Below, in pieces: positions 5,420 to 11,925 of a stretch of DNA of 11,925 nucleotides. Numbering within the stretch: the stretch's first letter is position 1; each line of letters opens with the position of its first letter. The notes beneath the pieces were generated by a model. That model saw nothing but the letters and a program-made list of their open reading frames with translations. It was not told the origin of the DNA and made no database searches. Position numbers and translations under genes: made by a program. Source of the DNA: Bacillota bacterium (GTDB lineage: Bacteria > Bacillota > Clostridia > Peptostreptococcales > Anaerovoracaceae); contig JAFZRK010000143.1 of NCBI GenBank assembly GCA_017619905.1, positions 1 to 11,925 of the forward strand. The letters are read 5' to 3'.

Positions 5420-7018
5420 CTATATTCCGGAGACGTCGGCGTTTATGCCGAGCCGCTCGTAGGAATCCTTCTTAAGGTGTTTAATGTCTATCTTGCCGGT
5501 CGCTTTCATGGGCAGCTGACGGAAGAACAGAATGTATCTGGGCTGCTTGTACGACGCCAGCTTGCCGGACAGAGCCGTGCGTATCATGTCCTCGCTTAGA
5601 GCGGAGCTCTTCTTGAGGACCACGCACAGGCATATCTCCTCGCCGTAGTGTTCGCTGGGGATGCCTATGGCTTTGCAGCTGTCGATGCCGCCCATCTCCA
5701 TGGCCGCGTTCTCTATCTCAACGGGGCTGATGTTCTCGCCGCCGCGAATTATGAGGTCCTTGATACGTCCGGAAAGACGCAGGTAGCCGTCCTCCCCGAA
5801 CCAGCCCCAGTCGCCGGTGTGCAGCCATCCGTCCGGATCCAGCACCTTCGCAGTCTCCTCCGGGTTGTCGTAGTAGCCCTGCATAACAACGTAGCCGCGC
5901 ACGCAGATCTCGCCGGGCTCGCCCACGGCGCAGGTCTTTCCGGTATCCGGATCCACGGTCTTGCCTTCCAGGAAGTCCATCATGTGGCCCACCGTGGTGG
6001 CCCTGAGGTCGACGGGATCGGTAAGGTCGGACGTGGTAAGGCCTCCGGTCGCCTCCGTCTGCCCTAAACTGGACAGAAGAGTCATTCCGAAGCCGTCCTC
6101 TATGTCCTTGAACTGCTGCGGGGAGTATGAGCTGCCGCCTATGAAGCCGGTGCGGACAGAAGAAACGTCCCAGTCCTTAAAGTCCGGTCTGTGGAGCATC
6201 GCAAAGAAGAGTGTGGGCACGGAACTTACGATCGTGCATCTGAAGTCGCGGATGTCCGACAGCAGGACCGTGGTCTTTCTGGACGCCGGAAGCACAAGGC
6301 ATCCGCCTACGCTGCACGCCGCCATGATGTTGACCGATATGCTGAAGCAGTGGAACACCGGGAGCGCTCCCAGGAACACGTCCTCACAGGTGGCTCCAAG
6401 GTCCTTGGCCTGAAGCCGTCCGCAGTTCGCCCTGCTGTAGTGGCTGCCGCAGACCATCTTGGGGAAGCTGGTGCTGCCGCTTGTGAACAAGATCTGCGCG
6501 GTGTCCTGCGGAAGGACCTTTGCCTCCGCCTCCGCAAGCTCTTTTGCGGAAGCTTTCTTAAGTGAGTCCAGACGGCTGAAAGACCCGGGCTCGCCGCTGC
6601 CTATGAAGAACACCTTCTTAAGCTTCGGGCAGTCCGGAAGTATGTTGGCCACCAGCGCCGGGAAGCTTACGCCCCTGTACCCCTCGCCTATAAGGAGCAC
6701 GGAGATGTCGCTGCGGGTTATCAGCTCCCGCAGCTCGCCCGCCCGAAGCGACGTGTTGAACATGACGTTTACGGCGCCTATCCTTGCAAGCGCGTAGTAG
6801 ACGACTATCTCCTCCAGCTGGGTCTCGCAGAGTATGCCTACGTGGTCGCCCTTCTTTATTCCGCAATATAAAAGCCGCCTGGAGGCAGTATCTGCCGCCT
6901 CGTCCAGCTGCCTGTAACTGAGCTCCTCTTCGCGGGTCTTGAGCGCCGGACGGTCCGGGTAACGGGCCGCGGTGTCCCGCAGAAGCTTTCCTATGGTCAG
7001 ATCCTTAATAAGTTCCAT
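5420..7018 (-). CDS. Acyl-CoA synthetase / AMP-dependent ligase (CaiC/FadD-like, COG0318 type)
   Basis: This 532-residue ANL-superfamily enzyme is predicted to activate a carboxylic acid through an acyl-adenylate. Motifs in order: phosphate loop FTSGSTSFPK (178-187), SLGQTEATGG (317-326), GYYDNPEETA (381-390), GWLHTGD (397-403), hinge stretch SGRIKDLIIRGGENISP (416-432), and MKATGKIDIK with catalytic Lys509. The length is normal for medium-chain or aromatic acid ligases, and the type differs from the longer ligase at 569-2329. Oddities: STS replaces the usual TTG in the phosphate loop, Met follows PK instead of Gly, and the core motif has LGQTE rather than YGxTE. The ribosome site AAGG lies 8 bases before the ATG. 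It is the first gene of a transcript with the DUF3048 lipoprotein and shares a divergent control region with the glycyl radical enzyme. Substrate unknown; a carboxylate linked to that enzyme is a guess. Confidence 0.9.
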   Translation of the reverse strand: MELIKDLTIGKLLRDTAARYPDRPALKTREEELSYRQLDEAADTASRRLLYCGIKKGDHVGILCETQLEEIVVYYALARIGAVNVMFNTSLRAGELRELITRSDISVLLIGEGYRGVSFPALVANILPDCPKLKKVFFIGSGEPGSFSRLDSLKKASAKELAEAEAKVLPQDTAQILFTSGSTSFPKMVCGSHYSRANCGRLQAKDLGATCEDVFLGALPVFHCFSISVNIMAACSVGGCLVLPASRKTTVLLSDIRDFRCTIVSSVPTLFFAMLHRPDFKDWDVSSVRTGFIGGSSYSPQQFKDIEDGFGMTLLSSLGQTEATGGLTTSDLTDPVDLRATTVGHMMDFLEGKTVDPDTGKTCAVGEPGEICVRGYVVMQGYYDNPEETAKVLDPDGWLHTGDWGWFGEDGYLRLSGRIKDLIIRGGENISPVEIENAAMEMGGIDSCKAIGIPSEHYGEEICLCVVLKKSSALSEDMIRTALSGKLASYKQPRYILFFRQLPMKATGKIDIKHLKKDSYERLGINADVSGI

Positions 7019-7079
7019 CGAAACTGCCTTGATCGTCGTCTGAAGCCCGCCTGCGCGAAGCTTCCCTTTTATCTATATA

Positions 7080-7108
7080 ACTATAACAAATCCATGTGCC
7101 ATTTGCAA
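7080..7108 (-). promoter_or_regulatory. Promoter for the acyl-CoA synthetase / DUF3048 operon
   Basis: On the minus strand TTGCAA (7103-7108) and TATAGT (7080-7085) are 17 bases apart. The predicted start near 7073 gives a leader of about 55 bases before the ATG at 7018. The -35 box lies inside a palindrome at 7100-7114. Confidence 0.5.
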
Positions 7109-7114
7109 CAAATG
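7100..7114. promoter_or_regulatory. Palindrome in the divergent intergenic region, candidate operator
   Basis: CATTTG (7100-7105) and CAAATG (7109-7114) mirror each other around CAA. The site covers the -35 box of the leftward promoter and sits about 40-50 bases upstream of the rightward -10 box. It is well placed to control both the acyl-CoA synthetase and the glycyl radical enzyme. Confidence 0.4.
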
Positions 7115-7128
7115 CAAGGTTTTACGCT

Positions 7129-7157
7129 TTTATTGAAACGCCCCGCTGTGCTATAAT
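7129..7157 (+). promoter_or_regulatory. Extended -10 promoter for the glycyl radical enzyme gene
   Basis: TATAAT (7152-7157) is a perfect -10 box preceded by TG-C (7149-7151), the extended -10 pattern. The -35 candidate TTTATT (7129-7134) is weak with a 17-base spacer; TTGAAA at 7133-7138 is a better box but only 13 bases away. The predicted start near 7164 leaves a leader of about 30 bases. Confidence 0.6.
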
Positions 7158-7178
7158 AAGGTGTAGTTTTATGCACAG
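7146..7178. promoter_or_regulatory. CTGTGC / GCACAG inverted half-sites around the promoter core
   Basis: CTGTGC (7146-7151) and GCACAG (7173-7178) are exact mirror images 21 bases apart. They flank the -10 box and start point of the glycyl radical enzyme promoter. A bound dimer here would block transcription, but six-base arms can occur by chance. Confidence 0.25.
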
Positions 7179-7193
7179 TTCACGGAGGATAAA

Positions 7194-9608
7194 ATGACAG
7201 ACAGAATACAGAGAATGCTCGACAGAGCAAAGAACACTCCAATTAACATAGGCCTGGAGAAGCTCAAGATAGCTCTTGACACGCTGGACGAGATGCGCAA
7301 CCGTTCCGGTTACGCCTATCGCTCCCAGCTGCAGGCCAACTACTACAACAGGATGCCCATAACCATCCCCGAGGACGATATCCTCGCAGGCACCGGTTCC
7401 TCCACCTACAACGGCGTTGAGCTGGATTCCGAGATGGGCCGCTGGACCCAGCCTGAGATCGACCACCTCTTCGAGGAGACCGGCGACATGTACAAGATCT
7501 CGGACGAGAACTACGCCAAGCTGGAAGAGTGGAAGGACCGCATCGATTTCGCGTTCAGGAACAACAGAGCTTCCGACTATCTGGCGGAGATCACCTGGGA
7601 CGATCCTCTGATGCAGAAGTTCATGAAGACCGGCGTCACCATGCCGATATGGAAGGACAGAAACTCCGGAACTACCAACGCGATAGGCCAGACCGGAATA
7701 GGCGTCGGCCCCGGATTCACCCTTGCGTGCGTGGAATTCGAGAGGATCCTCAATGAGGGCGCCCGCGCACTCATCAACGAGGCCAAAGAATGCCTGGAGA
7801 ACGCTCCCTGCCGTCACTACGACGATTATCAGAAGCGCGAATACTGGAACAGCGTAATAACCGTATTCGAAGGTTTCATCAACTACGCCAACAGGCACGC
7901 GGACCTTGCCGAGCAGATGGCAGCCGAGTGCAAGGACGAAAAGAGAAAGGCCGAGCTGCTCCGCATGGCGGAGACATGCCGCAGAGTACCGGAATTCCCG
8001 GCCAGAAACTTCTACGAGGCCGTCCAGGCTTACTGGTTCTCGCTCCTGTCCGTATGCTCCAACACCATGTCCGGCGGACGTCCGGACCAGTTCCTCTATC
8101 CGTTCTACAAGAAGGATAAGGAAGCCGGAATACTTACAGACGAGGAAGCCCTGGAACTGCTGGAGCTCCTCAAGGTCCACACCACAACGTTCCACACCGT
8201 AAGAGGCGGTCTGGGAAGAGGCAGACACTCCGGCGACTCCCGCTGGATCAACCTGGTAATAGGCGGATGCGACCCCGAGACCGGAGAGGACGCCTGCAAC
8301 GAGCTGACCATGCTGTTCATGCAGGCTTCGCTTGAATGCGGAGTTCCCCACCACACCATTACCTTGCGCGTCTCCAAGAACACCCCGATCGAGTACATCC
8401 AGAAGGGCGTTGAATGCGTAAGGAGCGGAATAGGAATGCCGGCGTTCATCTCTGAGGAGTCCTACATCAACTTCTACAAGAACCTGGGATTCGACGAAAA
8501 GATAGCCAGACGCTTCTGCATCTGCGGCTGCCTGGATGCCGTGATCCCCGGCTACGCAAGGACCATGGGCGTTCTGTTCTACAACGAGCCTCAGGTTCTG
8601 GACATCTTCCTGCACAACGGTTTCTGCAAGCTCTCCGGCGAGGAGATAGGACCCAAGCCCGGCGAGATGAGCAGTTTCAAGACCTGGGAACAGTTCAAGG
8701 ATGCCTTCTATGAACACATGAGCTGGTTTACCAAGCTGGCTTCCGAGCGCTGCGTAAGAGACTCCCTGGCCAAGGCCATAGCTGCGGCGGAGCCCTTCAA
8801 GAGCCCGCTGATGCACGACGGAATAAAGTGCGCCACCCCGATGCAGAGAAGACGCTTCAAGCCCTTCGACTGCGCCATCACGGTAATGACCGTAGGCGGC
8901 ATCAATACGGCGAACTCCCTCACCGCCATCAAGAAGCTTGTATTCGATGACAAGAAGTACACCCTTGACCAGCTGGTAGCCGCTCTGGACGCCGACTGGG
9001 TCGGATACGAAGACATGCAGAAGGACTTCATAAACGCTCCCAAGTACGGCAACGACGACGATTACGCGGACAGCATAGCCGCCGAGTTCTACGCGCAACA
9101 CGCCAGGCAGGTCAAGGAATGCGACAGCGGCTTCGGCAACAGCTGCCTGCCTTCCGGAATCTCCATCTCCGCCCACCAGCCCTGCGGCAAGGCCGTAGGC
9201 GCGACCCCGGACGGACGCAAGGCGTTCACGATCCTTGCGGACGGCATGATCTCCCCGGCTCAGGGTTCCGACACCCAGGGCGTTCTGGCCGCGTTCAACT
9301 CCGGCCGCAAGATCGCCCAGGACGAGTACTCCGCGACGCTGTTCAACATGAAGTTCAGCCCGTCTGCTCTTAAGACCGACGGCGACATGAACAAACTGGC
9401 CATGGTAATAAAGACCTACCTGACCAACGGAGGCAAGCAGATCCAGATGAGCTGCGTCTCCGCCGCAACGCTCCACGCCGCCCAGGAAGACCCCAAGGCC
9501 CACAAGGAAGTGATCGTCCGCGTGGCAGGCTACAGCGCTTACTTCGTAACGCTCACCAACATGATGCAGAACGAGATAATCGCCCGCACCGAGCAGACAA
9601 AGGTGTGA
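7194..9608 (+). CDS. Glycyl radical enzyme of the pyruvate formate-lyase family, substrate unknown
   Basis: This 804-residue enzyme belongs to the PFL / glycyl radical family, strictly anaerobic enzymes that use a protein glycyl radical to make a cysteine thiyl radical. The glycyl loop is VRVAGYSAYF (775-784) with the radical on Gly779. The active-site cysteine should be Cys446 in FCICGCLDAV (441-450). It lies 333 residues before the glycine, as in diol and choline lyases. SGGRPDQFLYPFY (293-305) is another family motif. Residue Cys+2, normally the Glu base in dehydratases, lyases and arylacetate decarboxylases, is Asp448 here. There is also a tight Cys-x-Cys-x-Cys (442, 444, 446). It is therefore neither an ordinary PFL, which has a Cys-Cys pair, nor a clear dehydratase. 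GGAGG at 7184-7188, 5 bases from the ATG, fixes the start. No radical-SAM activase is encoded nearby. Codon use is strongly biased, suggesting high expression. Confidence 0.93.
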   Translation: MTDRIQRMLDRAKNTPINIGLEKLKIALDTLDEMRNRSGYAYRSQLQANYYNRMPITIPEDDILAGTGSSTYNGVELDSEMGRWTQPEIDHLFEETGDMYKISDENYAKLEEWKDRIDFAFRNNRASDYLAEITWDDPLMQKFMKTGVTMPIWKDRNSGTTNAIGQTGIGVGPGFTLACVEFERILNEGARALINEAKECLENAPCRHYDDYQKREYWNSVITVFEGFINYANRHADLAEQMAAECKDEKRKAELLRMAETCRRVPEFPARNFYEAVQAYWFSLLSVCSNTMSGGRPDQFLYPFYKKDKEAGILTDEEALELLELLKVHTTTFHTVRGGLGRGRHSGDSRWINLVIGGCDPETGEDACNELTMLFMQASLECGVPHHTITLRVSKNTPIEYIQKGVECVRSGIGMPAFISEESYINFYKNLGFDEKIARRFCICGCLDAVIPGYARTMGVLFYNEPQVLDIFLHNGFCKLSGEEIGPKPGEMSSFKTWEQFKDAFYEHMSWFTKLASERCVRDSLAKAIAAAEPFKSPLMHDGIKCATPMQRRRFKPFDCAITVMTVGGINTANSLTAIKKLVFDDKKYTLDQLVAALDADWVGYEDMQKDFINAPKYGNDDDYADSIAAEFYAQHARQVKECDSGFGNSCLPSGISISAHQPCGKAVGATPDGRKAFTILADGMISPAQGSDTQGVLAAFNSGRKIAQDEYSATLFNMKFSPSALKTDGDMNKLAMVIKTYLTNGGKQIQMSCVSAATLHAAQEDPKAHKEVIVRVAGYSAYFVTLTNMMQNEIIARTEQTKV

Positions 9609-9609
9609 T

Positions 9610-9646
9610 ACAGAGAACGGTCCTCTGTTCCGAATAACTGTCGGAA
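9610..9646 (+). other. Two adjacent short hairpins in the 3' untranslated region
   Basis: ACAGAG (9610-9615) pairs with CTCTGT (9623-9628) over 7 bases, and TTCCGA (9628-9633) pairs with TCGGAA (9641-9646) over 7 bases. They share one base, so they may compete. They start 2 bases after the stop codon. Neither has a clear U-run. Confidence 0.35.
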
Positions 9647-9670
9647 ACTGAAACATCGTGATCAACGTTC

Positions 9671-9708
9671 CCGGAGGAGGCGCTTCGCAAGGAGGCAGCC
9701 TCCTCCGG
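9671..9708 (+). terminator. Strong GC-rich hairpin, possible transcript end of the glycyl radical enzyme
   Basis: CCGGAGGAGGC (9671-9681) and GCCTCCTCCGG (9698-9708) form a perfect 11-bp stem with a 16-base loop. This is the strongest structure between the two genes. The following bases (CGCATTTAGG) have only three U in a row, so it is not a textbook intrinsic terminator. It may end, pause or protect the mRNA. Confidence 0.4.
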
Positions 9709-9748
9709 CGCATTTAGGACAGCCGCGGTCCAGTACGCACCGGGTGAT

Positions 9749-9801
9749 CCGCAGCGCATTCAGCAGCTGCAATGCATCTCAGCAGTCCGCAGCACATTCA
9801 G
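9749..9801. repeat. Imperfect 15-base direct repeat
   Basis: CCGCAGCGCATTCAG (9749-9763) and CCGCAGCACATTCAG (9787-9801) differ at one base and lie 38 bases apart. CAGCAG and CATC/CATT fragments recur between them, so it may be part of a decayed repeat. No function is evident. Confidence 0.45.
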
Positions 9802-9882
9802 TGATTGCGCCGGACCGACTCCACCAACAGGCGAGAAAGCTGTAAATCTGCGTTATTGGATAAGCTGCGCGCCTCTGTTACC

Positions 9883-9911
9883 ATGAGTTCGCAGACAAAA
9901 AGAAAACTCAT
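9883..9911. promoter_or_regulatory. Inverted repeat next to the regulator's ribosome site
   Basis: ATGAGTT (9883-9889) and AACTCAT (9905-9911) are exact mirror images around a 15-base, A-rich spacer. The right arm ends 1 base before GGGAGGAG (9913-9920), the ribosome site of the XRE gene. It could be an operator for self-regulation or an mRNA hairpin that limits translation. Confidence 0.35.
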
Positions 9912-9926
9912 AGGGAGGAGATAATA

Positions 9927-10967
9927 ATGGAACTTGGAAAGAAGATAAAGCAGCTGCGCTTAAAGGCGAAGCTGACACCGGAGCAGCTGGCGGAACAGCT
10001 GGGAATAGGCCCTCAGTCCGTCTCCAAATGGGAGAACTCCGTGGCCATGCCGGACATCAGCACCCTGCCAATGCTGGCGGAGATATTCGGCGTAACGATC
10101 GACGACCTGTTCGATCTTACCACGGAACAGCGCTTCAACCGCATAGAACACCGCATGGACATAGAGGACGACCTGCCTCAGGACGTCTTCCTGGAATACG
10201 AGGAATTCCTTAAGGGACAGCTTGATAACGAACAGTACAAAAAGCGCGCCACCGAGCTGATCGCGTACCTCTACTGGCACAAAATGCACAGTTACTCGGT
10301 AAAGGCGAGCCGCTTCGCGAAGGACTCCGTCCGCATGTCCCCTAACGAGAAGGGCTGCCGCTGGATACTCAACTACACGGACGGCCACAAGCCCTGGGAC
10401 TGGAACATGTCCAACCACACCGCGGCCATAGAATTCTGCCGCGAGATCGTTAAGGAGAACCCCGAAAGCGAGCTGTCCTGGTCCTATCTGCTGGACAACC
10501 TTATAGCCGACCACCGCGCGGACGAGGCCGAAGAAGTCCTTAAGAAGATGTCTGCGCTTAAGGACACGAAGCCCATCCTCAACGAGGTGTACAGGGCCCA
10601 CATAGCGCTGGCGCGCTTCGACGAGCCGGCCGCGGACCGGATAATGGAAGACCTGGCTGCAGCGCACCCGGACGATGACGCGTGCCTGTTCGAGACCGCC
10701 CAGTACTACGCCGCCAAGTGCGACTACGAAAAAGCCATAGGATACTACGAGCGCTCCTTCGAGAAGAGCCGCCGCAGACCCAGGTTCAGGGACGATCTTG
10801 ACGGCATCGCGGACTGCTGGCAGAACCTGGGCGAGTACAAAAAAGCCGCCGAGACCTACGACCGGATAGTAGCGCTGCTGCGCGACGAATGGGGCTACAC
10901 GGACGAACCCGACATAAAGCATGCGCTGGAAAAGAAGGCATCCCTGCTGGCGAAACTGGAGAAGTAA
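9927..10967 (+). CDS. XRE-family helix-turn-helix regulator with TPR-like C-terminal region
   Basis: The 346-residue protein opens with a Cro/C1-type helix-turn-helix (about 3-62). The key stretch is LTPEQLAEQLGIGPQSVSKWENSVAMPDISTLPMLAEIFGVTIDDLF (16-62), in which QSVSKWE is the recognition helix. After a variable middle part (70-165), residues from about 166 to 340 look like helical pairs of the tetratricopeptide type. Examples are AEEVLKKMSALKDTKPILNE, the pair at about 245-275 (YYAAKCDYEKAIGYYERSF) and WQNLGEYKKAAETYDRIVAL. Such proteins often bind a peptide or protein signal through the TPR part; here the signal is unknown. GGGAGGAG 6 bases upstream fixes the start. It lies downstream of the glycyl radical enzyme on the same strand, so it could control that gene, but this is inference. 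The 3' end is partly repeated just after the stop codon. Confidence 0.88.
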   Translation: MELGKKIKQLRLKAKLTPEQLAEQLGIGPQSVSKWENSVAMPDISTLPMLAEIFGVTIDDLFDLTTEQRFNRIEHRMDIEDDLPQDVFLEYEEFLKGQLDNEQYKKRATELIAYLYWHKMHSYSVKASRFAKDSVRMSPNEKGCRWILNYTDGHKPWDWNMSNHTAAIEFCREIVKENPESELSWSYLLDNLIADHRADEAEEVLKKMSALKDTKPILNEVYRAHIALARFDEPAADRIMEDLAAAHPDDDACLFETAQYYAAKCDYEKAIGYYERSFEKSRRRPRFRDDLDGIADCWQNLGEYKKAAETYDRIVALLRDEWGYTDEPDIKHALEKKASLLAKLEK

Positions 10968-11002
10968 AGAAGGCCGCCCTGCCGGCGAAGCCGGAAAAGT
11001 AA
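10931..11002 (+). repeat. Imperfect tandem copy of the regulator's 3' end (35-base period)
   Basis: The last codons and stop of the XRE gene (10931-10967) are followed at once by a second copy (10966-11002). It reads as KKAALPAKPEK-stop against KKASLLAKLEK-stop in the gene. The copies differ at 6 positions, three of them silent. The period of 35 is not a multiple of three, and the second copy lies after the gene's stop codon, so it is not translated as part of the gene. Confidence 0.8.
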
Positions 11003-11006
11003 AACG

Positions 11007-11040
11007 AAAAGACCGGGAGAACGATCTCCCGGTCTTTTTT
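11007..11040. terminator. Bidirectional rho-independent terminator
   Basis: AAAAGACCGGGAGA (11007-11020) and TCTCCCGGTCTTTT (11025-11038) make a perfect 14-bp stem with an ACGA loop. The T-run to 11040 ends rightward transcripts from the XRE gene. The A-run at the left base gives a U-run for leftward transcripts of glutamate dehydrogenase. It lies between the two convergent genes. Confidence 0.93.
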
Positions 11041-11112
11041 ATTGTTTTAATGCATTTCTGCGAATCTAAGCGTCCTCTGCCGCCCGGACCGCCGTCTTTA
11101 CTGCGGAGGCCT

Positions 11113-11925
11113 TTACACCACGCCCTGGGCGAGCATCGCGGTGGCTACCTTCTCGAAGCCAGCGATATTGGCGCCTGCGGCCAGGTTGCCCTTCATGCCG
11201 TACTTCTCTGCGGCATTGTAGGTATTGTGGAAGATGTTGACCATAATGTCGTGCAGCTTGTTGTCCACCTCTTCGAAGGACCAGCTGTACCTCATGGAGT
11301 TCTGGCTCATCTCCAGAGCCGAAGTTGCTACGCCGCCCGCGTTGGAGGCCTTCGCCGGAGCGAAGAGTATGCCTGCCTTCTGGTAGACCGCGATGGCTTC
11401 CGGAGTGCTGGGCATGTTGGCACCCTCGGCAACTGCGATAACGCCGTTGGCGATAAGCGTCTTAGCAGCTTCTTCGTCTATGTCGTTCTGGGTGGCGCAC
11501 GGGAGAGCCACGTCGCACTTGATGGTCCAGATGCCCTTGCACCCTTCGGTGTAGACAGCGCCCGGAACGCGAGCCGCGTACTCCTTGATTCTGCCTCTCT
11601 CAACTTCCTTGATCTGCTTTACGACGTCCAGCTTTATGCCGTCCGCGTCGTATACGTAACCGTTGGAGTCGGACATGGCAACGACCTTGCCGCCCAGCGT
11701 CTGCGCCTTCTCGCAGGCGTAGATCGCAACGTTTCCGGAACCGGAAATGACGACGATCTTATCCTTGAAGCTGTCGTTCCTCATGCACTTGAGCATCTCG
11801 TCCGTAAAGTAGCACAGGCCGTAACCGGTGGCCTGGGTACGGGCCAGGGAGCCGCCGAAGGTCAGGCCCTTGCCGGTGATGACGCCGCCCTCAAAGCGGT
11901 CGACAATACGCTTGTACTGGCCGTA
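11113..11925 (-). CDS. gdhA: Glutamate dehydrogenase, C-terminal 270 residues (5' end outside window)
   Basis: The frame is open to the window edge and contains 270 codons plus stop, from a family of about 445-450 residues, so roughly the first 175-180 residues are missing. It starts YGQYKRIVDRFEGGVITGKG, then has GGSLARTQATGYGL, conserved in hexameric glutamate dehydrogenases. The Rossmann nucleotide loop SGSGNVA lies at fragment residues 61-67. EGANMPST and PAKASNAGGVATSALEMSQNS are further family blocks. The enzyme interconverts glutamate with 2-oxoglutarate and ammonium in the cytoplasm. SDSNG after the second beta strand resembles NADP-dependent bacterial forms, but cofactor choice is not certain from this. 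The internal Met at 11796 is not the start, because homology runs upstream of it. It ends 73 bases before the shared terminator. Confidence 0.96.
   Translation of the reverse strand, partial: YGQYKRIVDRFEGGVITGKGLTFGGSLARTQATGYGLCYFTDEMLKCMRNDSFKDKIVVISGSGNVAIYACEKAQTLGGKVVAMSDSNGYVYDADGIKLDVVKQIKEVERGRIKEYAARVPGAVYTEGCKGIWTIKCDVALPCATQNDIDEEAAKTLIANGVIAVAEGANMPSTPEAIAVYQKAGILFAPAKASNAGGVATSALEMSQNSMRYSWSFEEVDNKLHDIMVNIFHNTYNAAEKYGMKGNLAAGANIAGFEKVATAMLAQGVV

Larger units (their letters stand above)
9609..9926. other. 318-bp non-coding region after the glycyl radical enzyme
   Basis: No open frame with a ribosome site was found here on either strand. The region holds three hairpins close to the enzyme's stop codon, an imperfect direct repeat (9749-9801), and an inverted repeat beside the next ribosome site (9883-9911). 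It shows no clear promoter boxes for the regulator gene that follows and no obvious remains of a gene. Confidence 0.6.

Noticed and set aside
7122..9713. 863-codon open frame on the minus strand opposite the glycyl radical enzyme
   Set aside because: It is longer than the real gene but has no recognisable domain and a low-complexity composition rich in Val, Gly and Leu. The biased codon use of the enzyme avoids the codons that would read as stops in this antisense frame. The plus-strand protein carries clear family motifs, a promoter and a ribosome site.
9749..9801. CRISPR-like repeat array
   Set aside because: Only two imperfect 15-base copies, with no further units and no cas genes.
9960..10922. 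320-codon minus-strand frame inside the XRE gene
   Set aside because: Antisense shadow with no ribosome site or known motifs; the plus frame has a clear helix-turn-helix.

Overview
The window looks like chromosomal DNA of an anaerobic member of the Bacillota, most likely class Clostridia. The reasons are two YerB-type DUF3048 lipoproteins, an ECF vitamin-transporter S component of the Bacillota type, a glycyl radical enzyme that can only work without oxygen, a fermentative-type glutamate dehydrogenase and strong AGGAGG-type ribosome sites. Coding DNA is fairly GC-rich, while intergenic DNA is AT-rich with sigma-70-like promoters. No tRNA, rRNA, CRISPR array, insertion sequence or phage gene was seen.

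Left part, all on the minus strand, read from right to left. An acyl-CoA synthetase (5420-7018) is followed after 26 bases by a DUF3048 lipoprotein (4311-5393). A terminator-like hairpin overlaps a near-consensus promoter at 4200-4251. Then come an ECF S component (3512-4147) and, 6 bases later, a second DUF3048 lipoprotein (2414-3505). A promoter overlapped by a 13-bp perfect inverted repeat (2367-2406) leads into a second, different acyl-CoA ligase (569-2329), which ends at a clear terminator (536-565). Beyond it a separate promoter drives a ribbon-helix-helix regulator that runs off the left edge (1-335). The five central genes form a nearly symmetrical block: ligase, lipoprotein, transporter, lipoprotein, ligase. 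This suggests uptake and activation of an organic acid or lipid-like compound at the envelope, but no substrate can be read from the sequence.

Middle part. A 175-bp divergent intergenic region (7019-7193) separates the acyl-CoA synthetase from a plus-strand glycyl radical enzyme (7194-9608). It carries two promoters and a palindrome. The enzyme has the glycyl-radical loop, but its active-site motif is Cys-x-Asp rather than the common Cys-x-Glu, and no activating enzyme is encoded in the window. A 318-bp non-coding stretch with three hairpins and a direct repeat follows.

Right part. An XRE helix-turn-helix regulator with a TPR-like C-terminal half (9927-10967) is followed by an imperfect 35-bp-period tandem copy of its own 3' end. 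A strong bidirectional terminator (11007-11040) separates it from the convergent glutamate dehydrogenase gene, of which only the C-terminal 270 residues lie in the window (11113-11925).

The best candidates for something undescribed are the ligase/DUF3048/ECF block and the orphan glycyl radical enzyme that shares a control region with it.
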